Positions 1-7,962 are shown, counted from the first letter of the stretch. The stretch is DNA of 33,415 bases from an uncultured Chloroflexota bacterium (GCA_950054395.1 CATLOZ010000009.1:1-33415), one strand, 5' to 3'. Program-made: numbers and translations. Notes: generated by a model not told the origin, from the sequence alone.

Positions 1-388
1 AAATCAGATGTGGGAAGAAATAGAAGATCTTGAAAGAATGGGAAGAAGATCACCAAGCGGACATTTTGATAAATCACATGAATATATAAAACAGGAGTCT
101 AAAAAAATCAGAGATCGATATGAGATTATTCGTAAAGATTTAGCATTACCAACTTTATCAGATGTTGTAGATCATATAGATCATATGGTTAAAGTTGCAG
201 GTATTGATCATGTTGGACTGGGTTCAGATTTTGATGGTATTCCTGAGGGGCCTGTAGGCCTTGAGGATTGTACCAAATTTCCTAGCATTACTGAAGAATT
301 AATGCGTAGAGGTTATGCTGATGGAGATATACAAAAAATAATCGGCTTAAATACCATGAGGGTAATGGAAGCTAATATAGGTAAATGA
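1..388 (+). CDS. Membrane dipeptidase (peptidase M19), C-terminal part
   Basis: This is the last ~128 codons of a gene that runs in from the left edge; the frame is open to base 2, so the ATG at 8 is internal. The motif HVGLGSDFDG near residue 70 is the renal-dipeptidase (M19) signature and holds the conserved Asp near the dinuclear zinc site. The final stretch, with the GLNTMRVMEAN segment, matches the usual C-terminus of the family. M19 enzymes hydrolyse dipeptides, often with dehydro or D-residues at the C-side. The His and Glu metal ligands would lie in the missing N-terminal part, so activity cannot be judged. The stop is one base from the stop of the convergent degV gene. Confidence 0.9.
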   Translation, partial: NQMWEEIEDLERMGRRSPSGHFDKSHEYIKQESKKIRDRYEIIRKDLALPTLSDVVDHIDHMVKVAGIDHVGLGSDFDGIPEGPVGLEDCTKFPSITEELMRRGYADGDIQKIIGLNTMRVMEANIGK

Positions 389-389
389 C

Positions 390-1223
390 TTATTTTGTAG
401 TAAATGCTATAGCTAGACATCCTGGTCCAGCATGAGTTCCAACAACTGGTCCTATTTCAGTGATTGTTCCAGCATTATTTAAATTTTGTGCATTGATTTG
501 GTTCATAACATCTTTAGCTAAATCAGGTGTTGTTGAATGAAGAACAGCAACTTCAATTATTTGATCTTTTTCTCCCATATCATTAATCATGGTTGAAATG
601 GCTTTTTTAATTGTCCTAGCTCTACTATGAGGTACTATCTCACCGTCATTTGTTGTGATAATTGGTTTTATATTCAAAATAGAACCTAGCATTGCTTTGG
701 CTTTTCCAATCCTGCCTCCTCTTTTGAGAAATTCCATTGTATCCATAGCTACAAAGACAGTTGTTTTTTTAGCTGTGCTTTCAGCAATATCAGCTAATTC
801 ATCTAGACTTTTGACATTTTTGATAGCTCTTGCTGCACTCATTGCAACTAATCCTTGTGCCATTGATGCAGATCTGGTGTCTATAATTTTGATTTTATTT
901 GTATCTATAGCTTTAATAGCTTGTTCAGCAGAATTTATTGTCCCACTTAGTTTTGCAGATACATGCACAGAAAGTATTTCGTATCCTTTTTTTAATAATT
1001 TCTCATAAGTTTTAACGAAAACCTCCGGTGAAGGTTGTGATGTTGATGGATGATTTGGGTCAGTTTCTAATTTTTTAAAGAATTCAGCGTTTGAAAGTTC
1101 TATCCCATCTAAGAATTGCTCTGTACCAAAAATCACGGTTAACGGCACTACTTTTATATCTAATTCTTTAGCTATCTTAGGTGAAATGTCCGAGACACTG
1201 TCTGTTACTATTGCCAGTTTCAT
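390..1223 (-). CDS. degV: DegV family fatty-acid-binding protein (FakB-like)
   Basis: The 277-residue product is a full-length DegV protein. It shows the N-terminal AIVTDSVSDI strand, the TSQPSPE motif, the SAKLSGTINSA motif, FLKRGGRIGKA followed by LNIKPI, and the GTHAGPG motif near the C-terminus. DegV proteins bind a fatty acid in a deep pocket; with the kinase FakA they feed exogenous fatty acids into phospholipid synthesis. A FakA homologue lies at 20587-22215. The ATG start is supported by AGGAG five bases upstream. The gene reads alone, convergent with the dipeptidase and following nth on the same strand after a 109-base gap that should hold its promoter. The ligand cannot be told from sequence. 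Confidence 0.92.
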   Translation of the reverse strand: MKLAIVTDSVSDISPKIAKELDIKVVPLTVIFGTEQFLDGIELSNAEFFKKLETDPNHPSTSQPSPEVFVKTYEKLLKKGYEILSVHVSAKLSGTINSAEQAIKAIDTNKIKIIDTRSASMAQGLVAMSAARAIKNVKSLDELADIAESTAKKTTVFVAMDTMEFLKRGGRIGKAKAMLGSILNIKPIITTNDGEIVPHSRARTIKKAISTMINDMGEKDQIIEVAVLHSTTPDLAKDVMNQINAQNLNNAGTITEIGPVVGTHAGPGCLAIAFTTK

Positions 1224-1332
1224 TTTTACTCCTAATGAGATTTGTTTTTACTTTCATTAAAATAGTTTGATTAGTTTAAAGTTTATAACATATATATTCA
1301 ACCTTTAAATAACCAAAAATATTAAGTATGTT

Positions 1333-1986
1333 TTAAGCTTTATTTGCCTTAAAAGGGTTTTTTCTATTTGGATAGCATGTTTTGCACATTTCGCATATCG
1401 TTCCGTCGCAACCTCGAGCAGTGCAATGAGATCTACCGTAAAATATTATTTGTAAATGTAATTTATTCCAACTGTTTTTTGGAAATATCTTTTTTATGTC
1501 TTTTTCTGTTTCCAAAACATTTTTGCCCTTAGTCAAACCCCAACGCTGTGCTAAACGATGAATATGTGTGTCAACAGGAAATGCAGGATACCCAAACCCT
1601 TGAGACATGACTACGCTGGCCGTCTTATGTCCAACTCCGGGCAAATTTTCTAAAGCTATGAAATCTCCTGGAACATTTGCATTATGCTTTTCAATAAGTA
1701 TTTTAGATAGCATAGAAATGTATGCAGACTTTTGAGGTGCTAAGCCACAAGGTCGAATAATTGAAGCAATTTTTTTTACAGGAATTTTTATCATTTTTTT
1801 TGCATTATTTGCCAAGGAAAATAATTTCGGAGTAACTTCATTTACCCTTTCATCGGTACATTGAGCACTTAGCAATACAGCAATAAGTAATTCAAACTTA
1901 TTTTTATGATTTAGTGGAATTGGTGTCTCAGGATAGATCTCATTGAGTCTATTGAGAATTAAAGACGCTCGATCTTTTTTTAACAC
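1333..1986 (-). CDS. nth: Endonuclease III (DNA glycosylase/AP lyase)
   Basis: Base-excision repair glycosylase of the HhH-GPD superfamily, 217 residues, the normal size. The helix-hairpin-helix LPGVGHKTA holds the catalytic Lys121 and PVDTHIHRLAQRW holds the catalytic Asp139. The C-terminus has five cysteines (188, 193, 198, 201, 204) where Escherichia coli has four in the pattern C-X6-C-X2-C-X5-C; the spacing here is X4, X4, X2, X2. A 4Fe-4S cluster is therefore likely but with a different loop. The start is GTG: no other in-frame start lies between it and a stop, and AAAGGA stands upstream at a good distance. The gene is divergent from argC. Confidence 0.93.
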   Translation of the reverse strand: MLKKDRASLILNRLNEIYPETPIPLNHKNKFELLIAVLLSAQCTDERVNEVTPKLFSLANNAKKMIKIPVKKIASIIRPCGLAPQKSAYISMLSKILIEKHNANVPGDFIALENLPGVGHKTASVVMSQGFGYPAFPVDTHIHRLAQRWGLTKGKNVLETEKDIKKIFPKNSWNKLHLQIIFYGRSHCTARGCDGTICEMCKTCYPNRKNPFKANKA

Positions 1987-2121
1987 GGCAACTTTCCTTT
2001 GAAATTATATTTTGTAAGATTTTTATCTATTAATTATCAATTATGAAAGAAATCTTTGTAAAGCTTTTTTATAAAAATGTATTTTGTACCTTTTAAGAAA
2101 AAATTAATATGCTCAAAGTTC

Positions 2122-2147
2122 ATATAAATTATTATAATAATTTATAT
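2122..2147. repeat. 26-bp perfect AT palindrome in the nth/argC intergenic region
   Basis: Bases 2122-2147 are a perfect inverted repeat without spacer (left arm ATATAAATTATTA and its complement), wholly A and T. It lies 66 bases upstream of the argC start, inside the 227-base divergent nth/argC gap, which holds no gene that I can see. It could be an operator or a site of DNA cruciform formation. Random A/T sequence gives short palindromes easily, but 26 bases is long. No resemblance to a textbook ARG box is clear. Confidence 0.45.
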
Positions 2148-2213
2148 AAGAATAGAAGTAGTAATATATGGCTGATATAAGTATAATTTTTATCCAATTC
2201 ATTTTGAAATGTT

Positions 2214-3242
2214 ATGAAAGTAAAAGCAGGAATAATAAATGTTACAGGTTATGCTGGTTCTGAGTTAGCTAGAATTTTGTATAATCATAAGAATGTTGAA
2301 ATAGTTGAAGTTACAGGAAGGAGCCAGGCGGGTAATCATATTGCTCAAGTATTTCCACATTTGTCGAGTATAGATCTACAAATAGAAAAATCTATTACAA
2401 AGAAATGTGATGTAATTTTTTCAGGATTACCCCATGCAGCTAGTGCAGAGCAAATTAAAGCATATTTTAATGATGATTTGAAGATATTAGATTTAAGTGC
2501 TGATTTCAGATTAAATAATTTAGATGAATATAAAAAATGGTATGATGTCGATCATCCAGCTCCGAATAATTTGAAAGATTTTGTTTATGGATTGACTGAA
2601 ATATATAGAAGTGAAATTACAAATTCTAATTATGTTGCTGTTCCTGGTTGTTTTCCAACTGCAACATTATTAGGCTTATTACCTGCAATCAAATCAGGCT
2701 TAGTAAATCCTCCAGTGATTATAGATGCAAAAACAGGCGTATCAGGTGCGGGAAGAAAATTATCATTAAATACTCATTTTTCTGAAGTTAATGAAAATGT
2801 AAAGGCATATTCAGTTTATGGGCACAGACATTTATCTGAAATATCACAGGAATGTATGATTTTAGATGAAAGTTTTAAAAATAATATTACTTTTTTAGCA
2901 CATCTTATTCCTATGACGCGAGGGATCTTGACAACTATTTATGCTGATTATAATGAAAAATTATTAAATAATGAAAATGACCTTAAAGAGATATTTAAAA
3001 CTTTTTACAAAGATTCTGAATTTGTTAAAATTGTTAATGACCCTCCCTCTACAAAAGAGACATTAGGAACAAATTATTGTTTAGTTTTTCCTTATATTGA
3101 ACCTAATAGTAATAAATTAATTATTATAAGTTGTATAGACAATTTAGTTAAAGGTACAGCAGGACAGGCAGTTCAAGATATGAATTTAATGTTTGGGCTT
3201 AATGAATCTGAAGGACTTTTAGATTTGGCTCTCTATCCGTAA
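2214..3242 (+). CDS. argC: N-acetyl-gamma-glutamyl-phosphate reductase
   Basis: Third enzyme of arginine biosynthesis: NADPH-dependent reduction of N-acetylglutamyl phosphate to the semialdehyde. The product has 342 residues, typical for the family. The NADP-binding loop is TGYAGSEL near residue 11, the active-site Cys146 is in VAVPGCFPTATLLG, followed by GVSGAGR and the HRHLSEI motif with the catalytic His. The gene stands alone, without argJ, argB or argD beside it, although a class III aminotransferase lies 2 kb downstream on the other strand. No clear ribosome binding site precedes the ATG. A long AT palindrome lies just upstream. Confidence 0.96.
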   Translation: MKVKAGIINVTGYAGSELARILYNHKNVEIVEVTGRSQAGNHIAQVFPHLSSIDLQIEKSITKKCDVIFSGLPHAASAEQIKAYFNDDLKILDLSADFRLNNLDEYKKWYDVDHPAPNNLKDFVYGLTEIYRSEITNSNYVAVPGCFPTATLLGLLPAIKSGLVNPPVIIDAKTGVSGAGRKLSLNTHFSEVNENVKAYSVYGHRHLSEISQECMILDESFKNNITFLAHLIPMTRGILTTIYADYNEKLLNNENDLKEIFKTFYKDSEFVKIVNDPPSTKETLGTNYCLVFPYIEPNSNKLIIISCIDNLVKGTAGQAVQDMNLMFGLNESEGLLDLALYP

Positions 3243-3271
3243 TATTTATATCTTTAAATAAGTAAAAATAA

Positions 3272-3277
3272 TATAAT
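3272..3277 (+). promoter_or_regulatory. Candidate -10 element of the tRNA-Glu promoter
   Basis: A consensus TATAAT ends 10 bases before the first base of the tRNA, which puts a start site about four bases before the mature 5' end. I cannot find a good -35 box at 16-18 bases. The call rests on the perfect -10 and its spacing only; such hexamers are frequent in this AT-rich DNA. Confidence 0.4.
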
Positions 3278-3287
3278 TTAACTAAAT

Positions 3288-3362
3288 GGCCCCATCGTCT
3301 AACGGTTAGGACACCACCCTTTCAAGGTGGGTATACGGATTCGAATTCCGTTGGGGTCACCA
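3288..3362 (+). tRNA. tRNA-Glu (anticodon UUC), 3' CCA encoded
   Basis: The sequence folds into a full cloverleaf. The acceptor stem GGCCCCA pairs with TGGGGTC with one G-U; the anticodon stem is CCACC/GGTGG with loop CTTTCAA, giving anticodon TTC at 3321-3323; the T arm is ACGGA-TTCGAAT-TCCGT. The discriminator base is A3359 and CCA (3360-3362) is encoded in the DNA. It decodes GAA/GAG. Confidence 0.97.
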
Positions 3363-3380
3363 ATTATTTAGGTACAATTT

Positions 3381-3734
3381 ATGACTAAAAGAATTGTAAT
3401 TTTATTTTCCATCGTATTTATTTTTATATTTTTTATTATTAATTTTATTATTTTTACTGATTATATTGATATAAATGTTGATGTGAAATTTGGAGCAGAA
3501 AATTTATCATCACAATCGGAAGCTTTAAATCCTGAAAGTATTGATAGTATGAAATTAAAAATGCAAATATTAGAAACTGAAATTTATGAATTGAAATTAA
3601 AAGTAAACATGAATGAATATGTTAATAATAAATTAAAAGAACAATACTGTGCTTATCTTATTTCCACGCCTAGTATCAGTAATTATACTAAATATTTAAA
3701 AGATTGTAAGGATTGGGAAAAAGACAATAAATAG
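3381..3734 (+). CDS. Small membrane-anchored coiled-coil protein, unknown
   Basis: I do not recognise this 117-residue protein. Residues 5-27 are a strongly hydrophobic segment (rich in I and F), a probable transmembrane anchor or uncleaved signal, with the positive residues K3 and R4 before it, so the rest is probably outside the cytoplasm. Residues 55-85 carry a leucine/isoleucine heptad-like pattern (MKLKMQILETEIYELKLK) suggesting a short coiled coil. Two cysteines lie near the C-terminus. The layout recalls FtsL/FtsB-like bitopic proteins, but no cell-division genes are near. It begins 18 bases after the tRNA-Glu CCA end and may share its transcript. Confidence 0.6.
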   Translation: MTKRIVILFSIVFIFIFFIINFIIFTDYIDINVDVKFGAENLSSQSEALNPESIDSMKLKMQILETEIYELKLKVNMNEYVNNKLKEQYCAYLISTPSISNYTKYLKDCKDWEKDNK

Positions 3735-3773
3735 TCAATAATAAAATATGATTTCCCGGATGGTTTATGAGGT

Positions 3774-3809
3774 AATATATAATTAAAAGAACACTTTTAA
3801 TTATATATT
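3774..3809. terminator. AT-rich 16-bp hairpin between convergent genes
   Basis: Arms 3774-3789 and 3794-3809 are perfectly complementary around the loop AACA. The hairpin lies between the stop of the small membrane-protein gene (+) and that of thiS (-), directly against the latter, and is followed by T runs on the plus strand (and by A/T on the other). It could end transcripts from both sides. Only one G-C pair is present, so it is weaker than a classical intrinsic terminator. Confidence 0.55.
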
Positions 3810-3810
3810 T

Positions 3811-4011
3811 TTAACCACCGCCAACAGCTCTAACTATTTCAATGGTGTCTTTTTCATTGATAGTAACAAAATCCCAATTTTTCTTTTGTATTACCTCTCC
3901 ATTATGAGCAATAGCAATAGTTCTTTTTTGAAGTCCTAAATTTTTAACTAGATCAGCTATTTTTATTGGGATTCCAATTTCATAATTTTCTTTTCCATTA
4001 AGATATATCAT
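3811..4011 (-). CDS. thiS: Thiamine biosynthesis sulfur carrier protein ThiS
   Basis: A 66-residue ubiquitin-like sulfur carrier ending in VGGG; the terminal Gly-Gly is adenylated by ThiF and converted to a thiocarboxylate that donates sulfur to the thiazole made by ThiG. The beginning MIYLNGKE and the region TIAIAHNGEVI (with the usual VAVxxNxxxV pattern) fit ThiS. The start ATG overlaps the thiE stop by four bases, so translation is coupled. It is the last gene of the thiG-thiE-thiS set; no ThiF is present in the window. Confidence 0.93.
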   Translation of the reverse strand: MIYLNGKENYEIGIPIKIADLVKNLGLQKRTIAIAHNGEVIQKKNWDFVTINEKDTIEIVRAVGGG

Positions 4012-4643
4012 TTAAGTAGTTTTGATTTAATTTTTTTTATTGTGCTGTAAGGGTTTTGAGAATTAAGTATACCTGTTATAAATGCAGCGCCATCAGCTCC
4101 GGATTTAATAACTTCAGATACATTATTAACATTAATACCGCCAATTGCAATTACAGGACATTGGTATTTTTTTTTAATTGAATTAAATTTATTTAATCCA
4201 ATAGGTTTAGTTTTCAAATGCGACTTTGATTTGAATATAGTTCCAAATATAACGTAGTTTGGTTTTTTAATATTATTAATTTCATGATTGTCATATAAGT
4301 GGGTTGATTTTCCAATTAATAGGTTAGGTCTAAGGTTTGAAAAATTAAAATTTCCCCACTCTGAAGCTTTTATTTGAATTCCATCTGCATTTGATTCTGA
4401 TGCTAATCTGTAATCTGAATTTACTATTACAGTACAGTTATTATTAAATTTGGTTTTAATTTTATTTATAAGAGAAAGTTTATTAGCGTATTCAGTTTTT
4501 GTATCTCTTACCTGTACCATATTAACCCCGGATTTTATTGAATTAAAAATAAAATCATCCGGTACACTGAAAGTTTTTTTTATAAAATCAAGATCAATTA
4601 TTAACATTAAATAATATGGAAGATCAAGTTTTTGGGTAAGCAT
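4008..4643 (-). CDS. thiE: Thiamine phosphate synthase
   Basis: Joins the pyrimidine (HMP-PP) and thiazole (THZ-P) halves into thiamine phosphate. At 211 residues it is of normal size. The TIM-barrel motifs can be followed: MVQVRDTKTE (usual QLRxK), NSDYRLA with ADGIQI, LIGKSTH, FGTIFKSKSH followed by PIGLNKF, and the phosphate-binding end PVIAIGGINVNNV plus GADGAAFITGI. The phosphate-loop regions are well kept, but the HMP-PP loop is divergent (QVRDTK), so a TenI-type role cannot be fully excluded. Its ATG overlaps the thiG stop by one base and its stop overlaps the thiS start by four. Confidence 0.87.
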   Translation of the reverse strand: MLTQKLDLPYYLMLIIDLDFIKKTFSVPDDFIFNSIKSGVNMVQVRDTKTEYANKLSLINKIKTKFNNNCTVIVNSDYRLASESNADGIQIKASEWGNFNFSNLRPNLLIGKSTHLYDNHEINNIKKPNYVIFGTIFKSKSHLKTKPIGLNKFNSIKKKYQCPVIAIGGINVNNVSEVIKSGADGAAFITGILNSQNPYSTIKKIKSKLLK

Positions 4644-5428
4644 TAATTTTGCTTTGCTATTTTATTAGTTGGGCTACTTGCTTTTCCTTGTTGTATTTTT
4701 TGAATTCTACCTGCCAAGTATGATTTTCTTCCTGCTTCTACTCCTAATTTAAAAGCTTCTCCCATTAGTACAGGATTTTCTGCTTGGGCAATGGCTGTAT
4801 TAACAAGCACGCAATCTGCTCCAATTTCCATTGCTAAAGACGCGTCTGATGGAACTGCTAATCCTGCATCTATTACTACAGGGACACTAGCCTGCTCAAT
4901 TATTATTTGAATTTCTTCTAATGTATGTATGCCATTACCTGAACCAATTGATGAACCTAGTGGCATTACTGTAGAACAACCTATTGATTCAAGTTTTTGT
5001 GCTAAAACTGGATCAGCATTGATATATGGTAATACAATAAAACCATTTTTAATTAGTTCCTTTGCTGCTTCAAAAGTTTGAACTGGGTCTGGAAGTAGGT
5101 ATTTACTATCTGGAATTACTTCTAATTTGACCCAATTGGTTCCTGTTAGTTCTCTGGCAAGTTCAGCTGTAAATAAGGCTTCTTTTGTAGTTTTTGATCC
5201 TGCAGTATTTGGTAATAGAGTATATTTGTTCCAATCAAAAAAATCCAATATTGATTTTTTTGATTGGTTTTCAAGATCAAGTCTTCTGATAGCGACAGTT
5301 ATTATTTCAGCACCTGATGCTTTAATAGAATTCACCATTTCATCATTTGATCTATGACGACCTGTGCCTATCATAAGCCTTGACTTAAACTTTTTGTCAC
5401 CTATTTTAAGTAAATCTTTTTTTGACAT
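4643..5428 (-). CDS. thiG: Thiazole synthase ThiG
   Basis: Builds the thiazole phosphate of thiamine from 1-deoxyxylulose 5-phosphate, ThiS thiocarboxylate and dehydroglycine. The product has 261 residues. Family motifs are RLMIGTGRH, SGAEIITVAIRRLDL, LPNTAGSKTTKEAL, the Schiff-base Lys101 in WVKLEVIPD, MPLGSSIGSGNGI and PVVIDAGLAVPSDA. It follows the class III aminotransferase by 36 bases and is probably co-transcribed with it. I saw no TPP riboswitch in that gap. The partner that supplies dehydroglycine (ThiH or ThiO) is not in the window. Confidence 0.96.
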   Translation of the reverse strand: MSKKDLLKIGDKKFKSRLMIGTGRHRSNDEMVNSIKASGAEIITVAIRRLDLENQSKKSILDFFDWNKYTLLPNTAGSKTTKEALFTAELARELTGTNWVKLEVIPDSKYLLPDPVQTFEAAKELIKNGFIVLPYINADPVLAQKLESIGCSTVMPLGSSIGSGNGIHTLEEIQIIIEQASVPVVIDAGLAVPSDASLAMEIGADCVLVNTAIAQAENPVLMGEAFKLGVEAGRKSYLAGRIQKIQQGKASSPTNKIAKQN

Positions 5429-5464
5429 TAAATTTTTATTGATTAATTAAAAATAAAATTAATA

Positions 5465-6844
5465 TCACTTAATATCTGATTCTAAGTCCCTTACTATATT
5501 TTCAACCCTTTCAACAAGGTCATCTACTTCATCTTTAGATACAGAAATTGGGGGAGCTAGATTAATAGAACTTGGTGATGGAAGACCAATCATTTTATAT
5601 TTGTTGAATAAGACACTTAATTTTTTGGCTAAATTAAAATCAGCAGGAAATGGTTCTTTTGTATCTTTGTTTTTTACTATTTCAACTGCATTAAGTAAAC
5701 CTTTACCTCCTCTGACATGACCTACAATATCGTATTTATACAATTCTTCTAACTTGCCCATCATGTAATCACCCATATCCTTTGAGTTTTGGACAATTTT
5801 TTCATTTTCCATAATTTCCAAAGTTTGAACCCCTGCTGCACATGATGCCGGGTTGCCGCCAAATGTCATTAGATGTGTAAATGTTTTACTATCATCTCCG
5901 ATAAAAGCATCAGAGATTTTTTTAGTAGCAATAGCACCTCCAATAGGAAGATAACCGCTTGTGCAAGCTTTTGCAAAAGTAATTATATCTGGTACTATAT
6001 CCCACTGTTCAATTGCAAACCAAGAGCCAGTTCTCCCGTAACCAGTGATTACTTCATCTGATATCATGATAACTCCATATTTATCACATATTTCCCTTAT
6101 CATCTGGAAATAACTTTTATTTGGGACATGTATACCTGTTGCTGCTGAAATTGGTTCAGCAATAAATGCAGATACAGTTGAAGGATTATGTCCAAGAATA
6201 GCACGTTCTAGATCTTTAGCATATTCTGCACTTGCTTCATCTTCAGATTTGGTACCGAACCCATATCTATAACTATCATAGTTAGCAATTTTGATACTTC
6301 CTGCCATTAATGGTTCGAATTCATGAGGTGACCTAGTGCCACCACCAAGACTCATTGTTGCATGTGTTGCACCATGATATGAATTTATTCTGCTAATAAC
6401 TTTAAATCTTGTTCCCTCGCCATTATTGATATGGTATTTTCTAGCCATTTTTAAAGCTGTTTCATTTGCTTCTGCCCCTCCGGATACAAAGAAAACCCTT
6501 GAATCCTTATCAGGTGCTACTGAAGCTATTTTTGCTGATAATTTTGCTGTGGGAGGGCTAACTGATCCCATAGGAGTAAAACTTACCTGTTTCATTTGCT
6601 CATAAGCTGCTTGAGCTATTTCAGTTCTTCCATGTCCTAAATTGACTAACCATAAACATGAAGTGGTATCATACCAAGGTTGGTCTTTTTCATCATATAG
6701 CCAAACACCCTTGCCTCTAGTTATAGTTTTCAAACCTGTTTCTTCTGACATATCTCCAGCTGGTTTTCCATGTGGCCAAAAATGATTTTGTGCCATTAAT
6801 TTTAGATCTTCAAGTTCTGATCCTGATATTGGTGATGTTGCCAT
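5465..6844 (-). CDS. Class III PLP-dependent aminotransferase (omega-amino acid type)
   Basis: A 459-residue fold-type I aminotransferase. Residues 1-60 show HFWPHGKPAG and the ring WYDTTSCLWLVNLGHG; the PLP phosphate-binding VSGGAEANETALKMAR, then the SYHGAT motif, IAEPI, the ring-stacking acid in SDEVITGYGRTG, and the Schiff-base lysine in FAKACTSGYLPIGG are all present. The overall pattern fits omega-amino acid:pyruvate transaminases such as beta-alanine, taurine or polyamine enzymes better than ArgD, GabT or HemL; the substrate cannot be fixed. The ATG follows a strong AAAGGGAG. It lies between ilvE (39 bases upstream) and thiG, so the three are probably one transcript. Confidence 0.88.
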   Translation of the reverse strand: MATSPISGSELEDLKLMAQNHFWPHGKPAGDMSEETGLKTITRGKGVWLYDEKDQPWYDTTSCLWLVNLGHGRTEIAQAAYEQMKQVSFTPMGSVSPPTAKLSAKIASVAPDKDSRVFFVSGGAEANETALKMARKYHINNGEGTRFKVISRINSYHGATHATMSLGGGTRSPHEFEPLMAGSIKIANYDSYRYGFGTKSEDEASAEYAKDLERAILGHNPSTVSAFIAEPISAATGIHVPNKSYFQMIREICDKYGVIMISDEVITGYGRTGSWFAIEQWDIVPDIITFAKACTSGYLPIGGAIATKKISDAFIGDDSKTFTHLMTFGGNPASCAAGVQTLEIMENEKIVQNSKDMGDYMMGKLEELYKYDIVGHVRGGKGLLNAVEIVKNKDTKEPFPADFNLAKKLSVLFNKYKMIGLPSPSSINLAPPISVSKDEVDDLVERVENIVRDLESDIK

Positions 6845-6882
6845 GTTTTTCTCCCTTTAAATAGATTAAATAGTTTTAATTT

Positions 6883-7851
6883 TTAATAAGTTGGTGTTCT
6901 CCAATGGGAATATCTGTGATCTAATCCTCTAACTAAATTATGATATAAAGTTTGGATTTCTTTTGAGATAATCCCAGGAGTGCCTTTGCCTATTGTATAA
7001 CCATCAATTTTACCTATAAACTGAACTTCTCCCCCAGTGCCACATATGAATGATTCATCTGAAACATAAAATTCAGTACGATCCACTTCCCTTTCTTCAA
7101 CATTTAATCCAAGTTCGTTTTTAGATATTTCTATAATTGATTTTCTGGTTATACTATCAAGAATTCCTGAAGTTACTGATGGGGTTATCAGTGTTTTGTT
7201 TTTTATCATGAAAACACAAGTGTAGGTGGATTCTGCAACCTTTCCTCTTGAGTTAAGTATTAAAGATTGATCATATCCGTTGATTCTTGCTTCTTCTGCA
7301 GCATATCTTCCATTTTGATAATTTGCTATAGATTTTATACGTGGAGGCATGACATCATCTGATATTCTTCTCCAAGAACTTACACCAACATTTAAGGTGT
7401 TATCTGAGTTTAAAAGAGAGTCTATTGGTTTTGCAGTAATAGCTATATCTCCAATTCTATCACCCGAAGGTAAAAATCCTGGTGGCCCATCTCCAAAATA
7501 TGCCAGTGGCATTATATATGTGTCAGCTCTATATTTATTTTTCCTAATAAGTTTTAATATAACTTCTTTGAGTTTTTCTGTTTCTATATATGGATGCATC
7601 CGCATCATTTTCATTGATTCAGCTAATCTGTTTAAATGTTCGTTAAGATGTAATACATAAACTTGGTCATCATTTTCATTGTAATATGCCCTAATTCCTT
7701 CAAATACCATATTTATTGAACTCCAACCCAGCATAGAGATATGGAATGTTGCTTTATCCCAAGGTATAAATTCCCCTGATTTCCATACAAAATCGGGAGG
7801 TTCAAGGTTTTCAAAAGTGTTACGTTTTACATTCTCTGCTTGTTTTACCAT
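6883..7851 (-). CDS. ilvE: Branched-chain amino acid aminotransferase
   Basis: Fold-type IV PLP aminotransferase for the last step of Val, Leu and Ile synthesis. With the chosen start (MVKQAEN) it has 322 residues, the usual size. The FEGIRAYY motif, YIMPLAYFGDGPPGF, the PLP lysine in PPRIKSIANYQNG, GYDQSLILN and the ESFICGTGGEVQ end are characteristic. Two positions differ from the standard pattern: AESTYTCVFMIK where many have EGxxxNIF, and SGILDSITR where most have GITR. An upstream ATG at 7980 would add 43 hydrophobic residues unlike the family and overlap the divergent rhodanese gene region, so I reject it. No clear Shine-Dalgarno precedes 7851. Confidence 0.9.
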   Translation of the reverse strand: MVKQAENVKRNTFENLEPPDFVWKSGEFIPWDKATFHISMLGWSSINMVFEGIRAYYNENDDQVYVLHLNEHLNRLAESMKMMRMHPYIETEKLKEVILKLIRKNKYRADTYIMPLAYFGDGPPGFLPSGDRIGDIAITAKPIDSLLNSDNTLNVGVSSWRRISDDVMPPRIKSIANYQNGRYAAEEARINGYDQSLILNSRGKVAESTYTCVFMIKNKTLITPSVTSGILDSITRKSIIEISKNELGLNVEEREVDRTEFYVSDESFICGTGGEVQFIGKIDGYTIGKGTPGIISKEIQTLYHNLVRGLDHRYSHWRTPTY

Positions 7852-7962
7852 AGTCTTAGATTGAAATTGAAATAAATTAAAAATAGAATAACATATAAAT
7901 AGTTTATAATGAACTCGTATTTTTTTAATATAAATAAAATTCAAAATCAGGTCATTAAATAT

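Noticed and set aside
655-1008. A long plus-strand open frame inside degV
   Set aside because: It lies opposite a well-matched DegV gene, lacks any recognisable domain, and reads as hydrophobic nonsense typical of the complement.
5429-5464. TPP riboswitch before thiG
   Set aside because: The gap is 36 bases, too short for the aptamer, and shows no conserved CUGAGA-like core.
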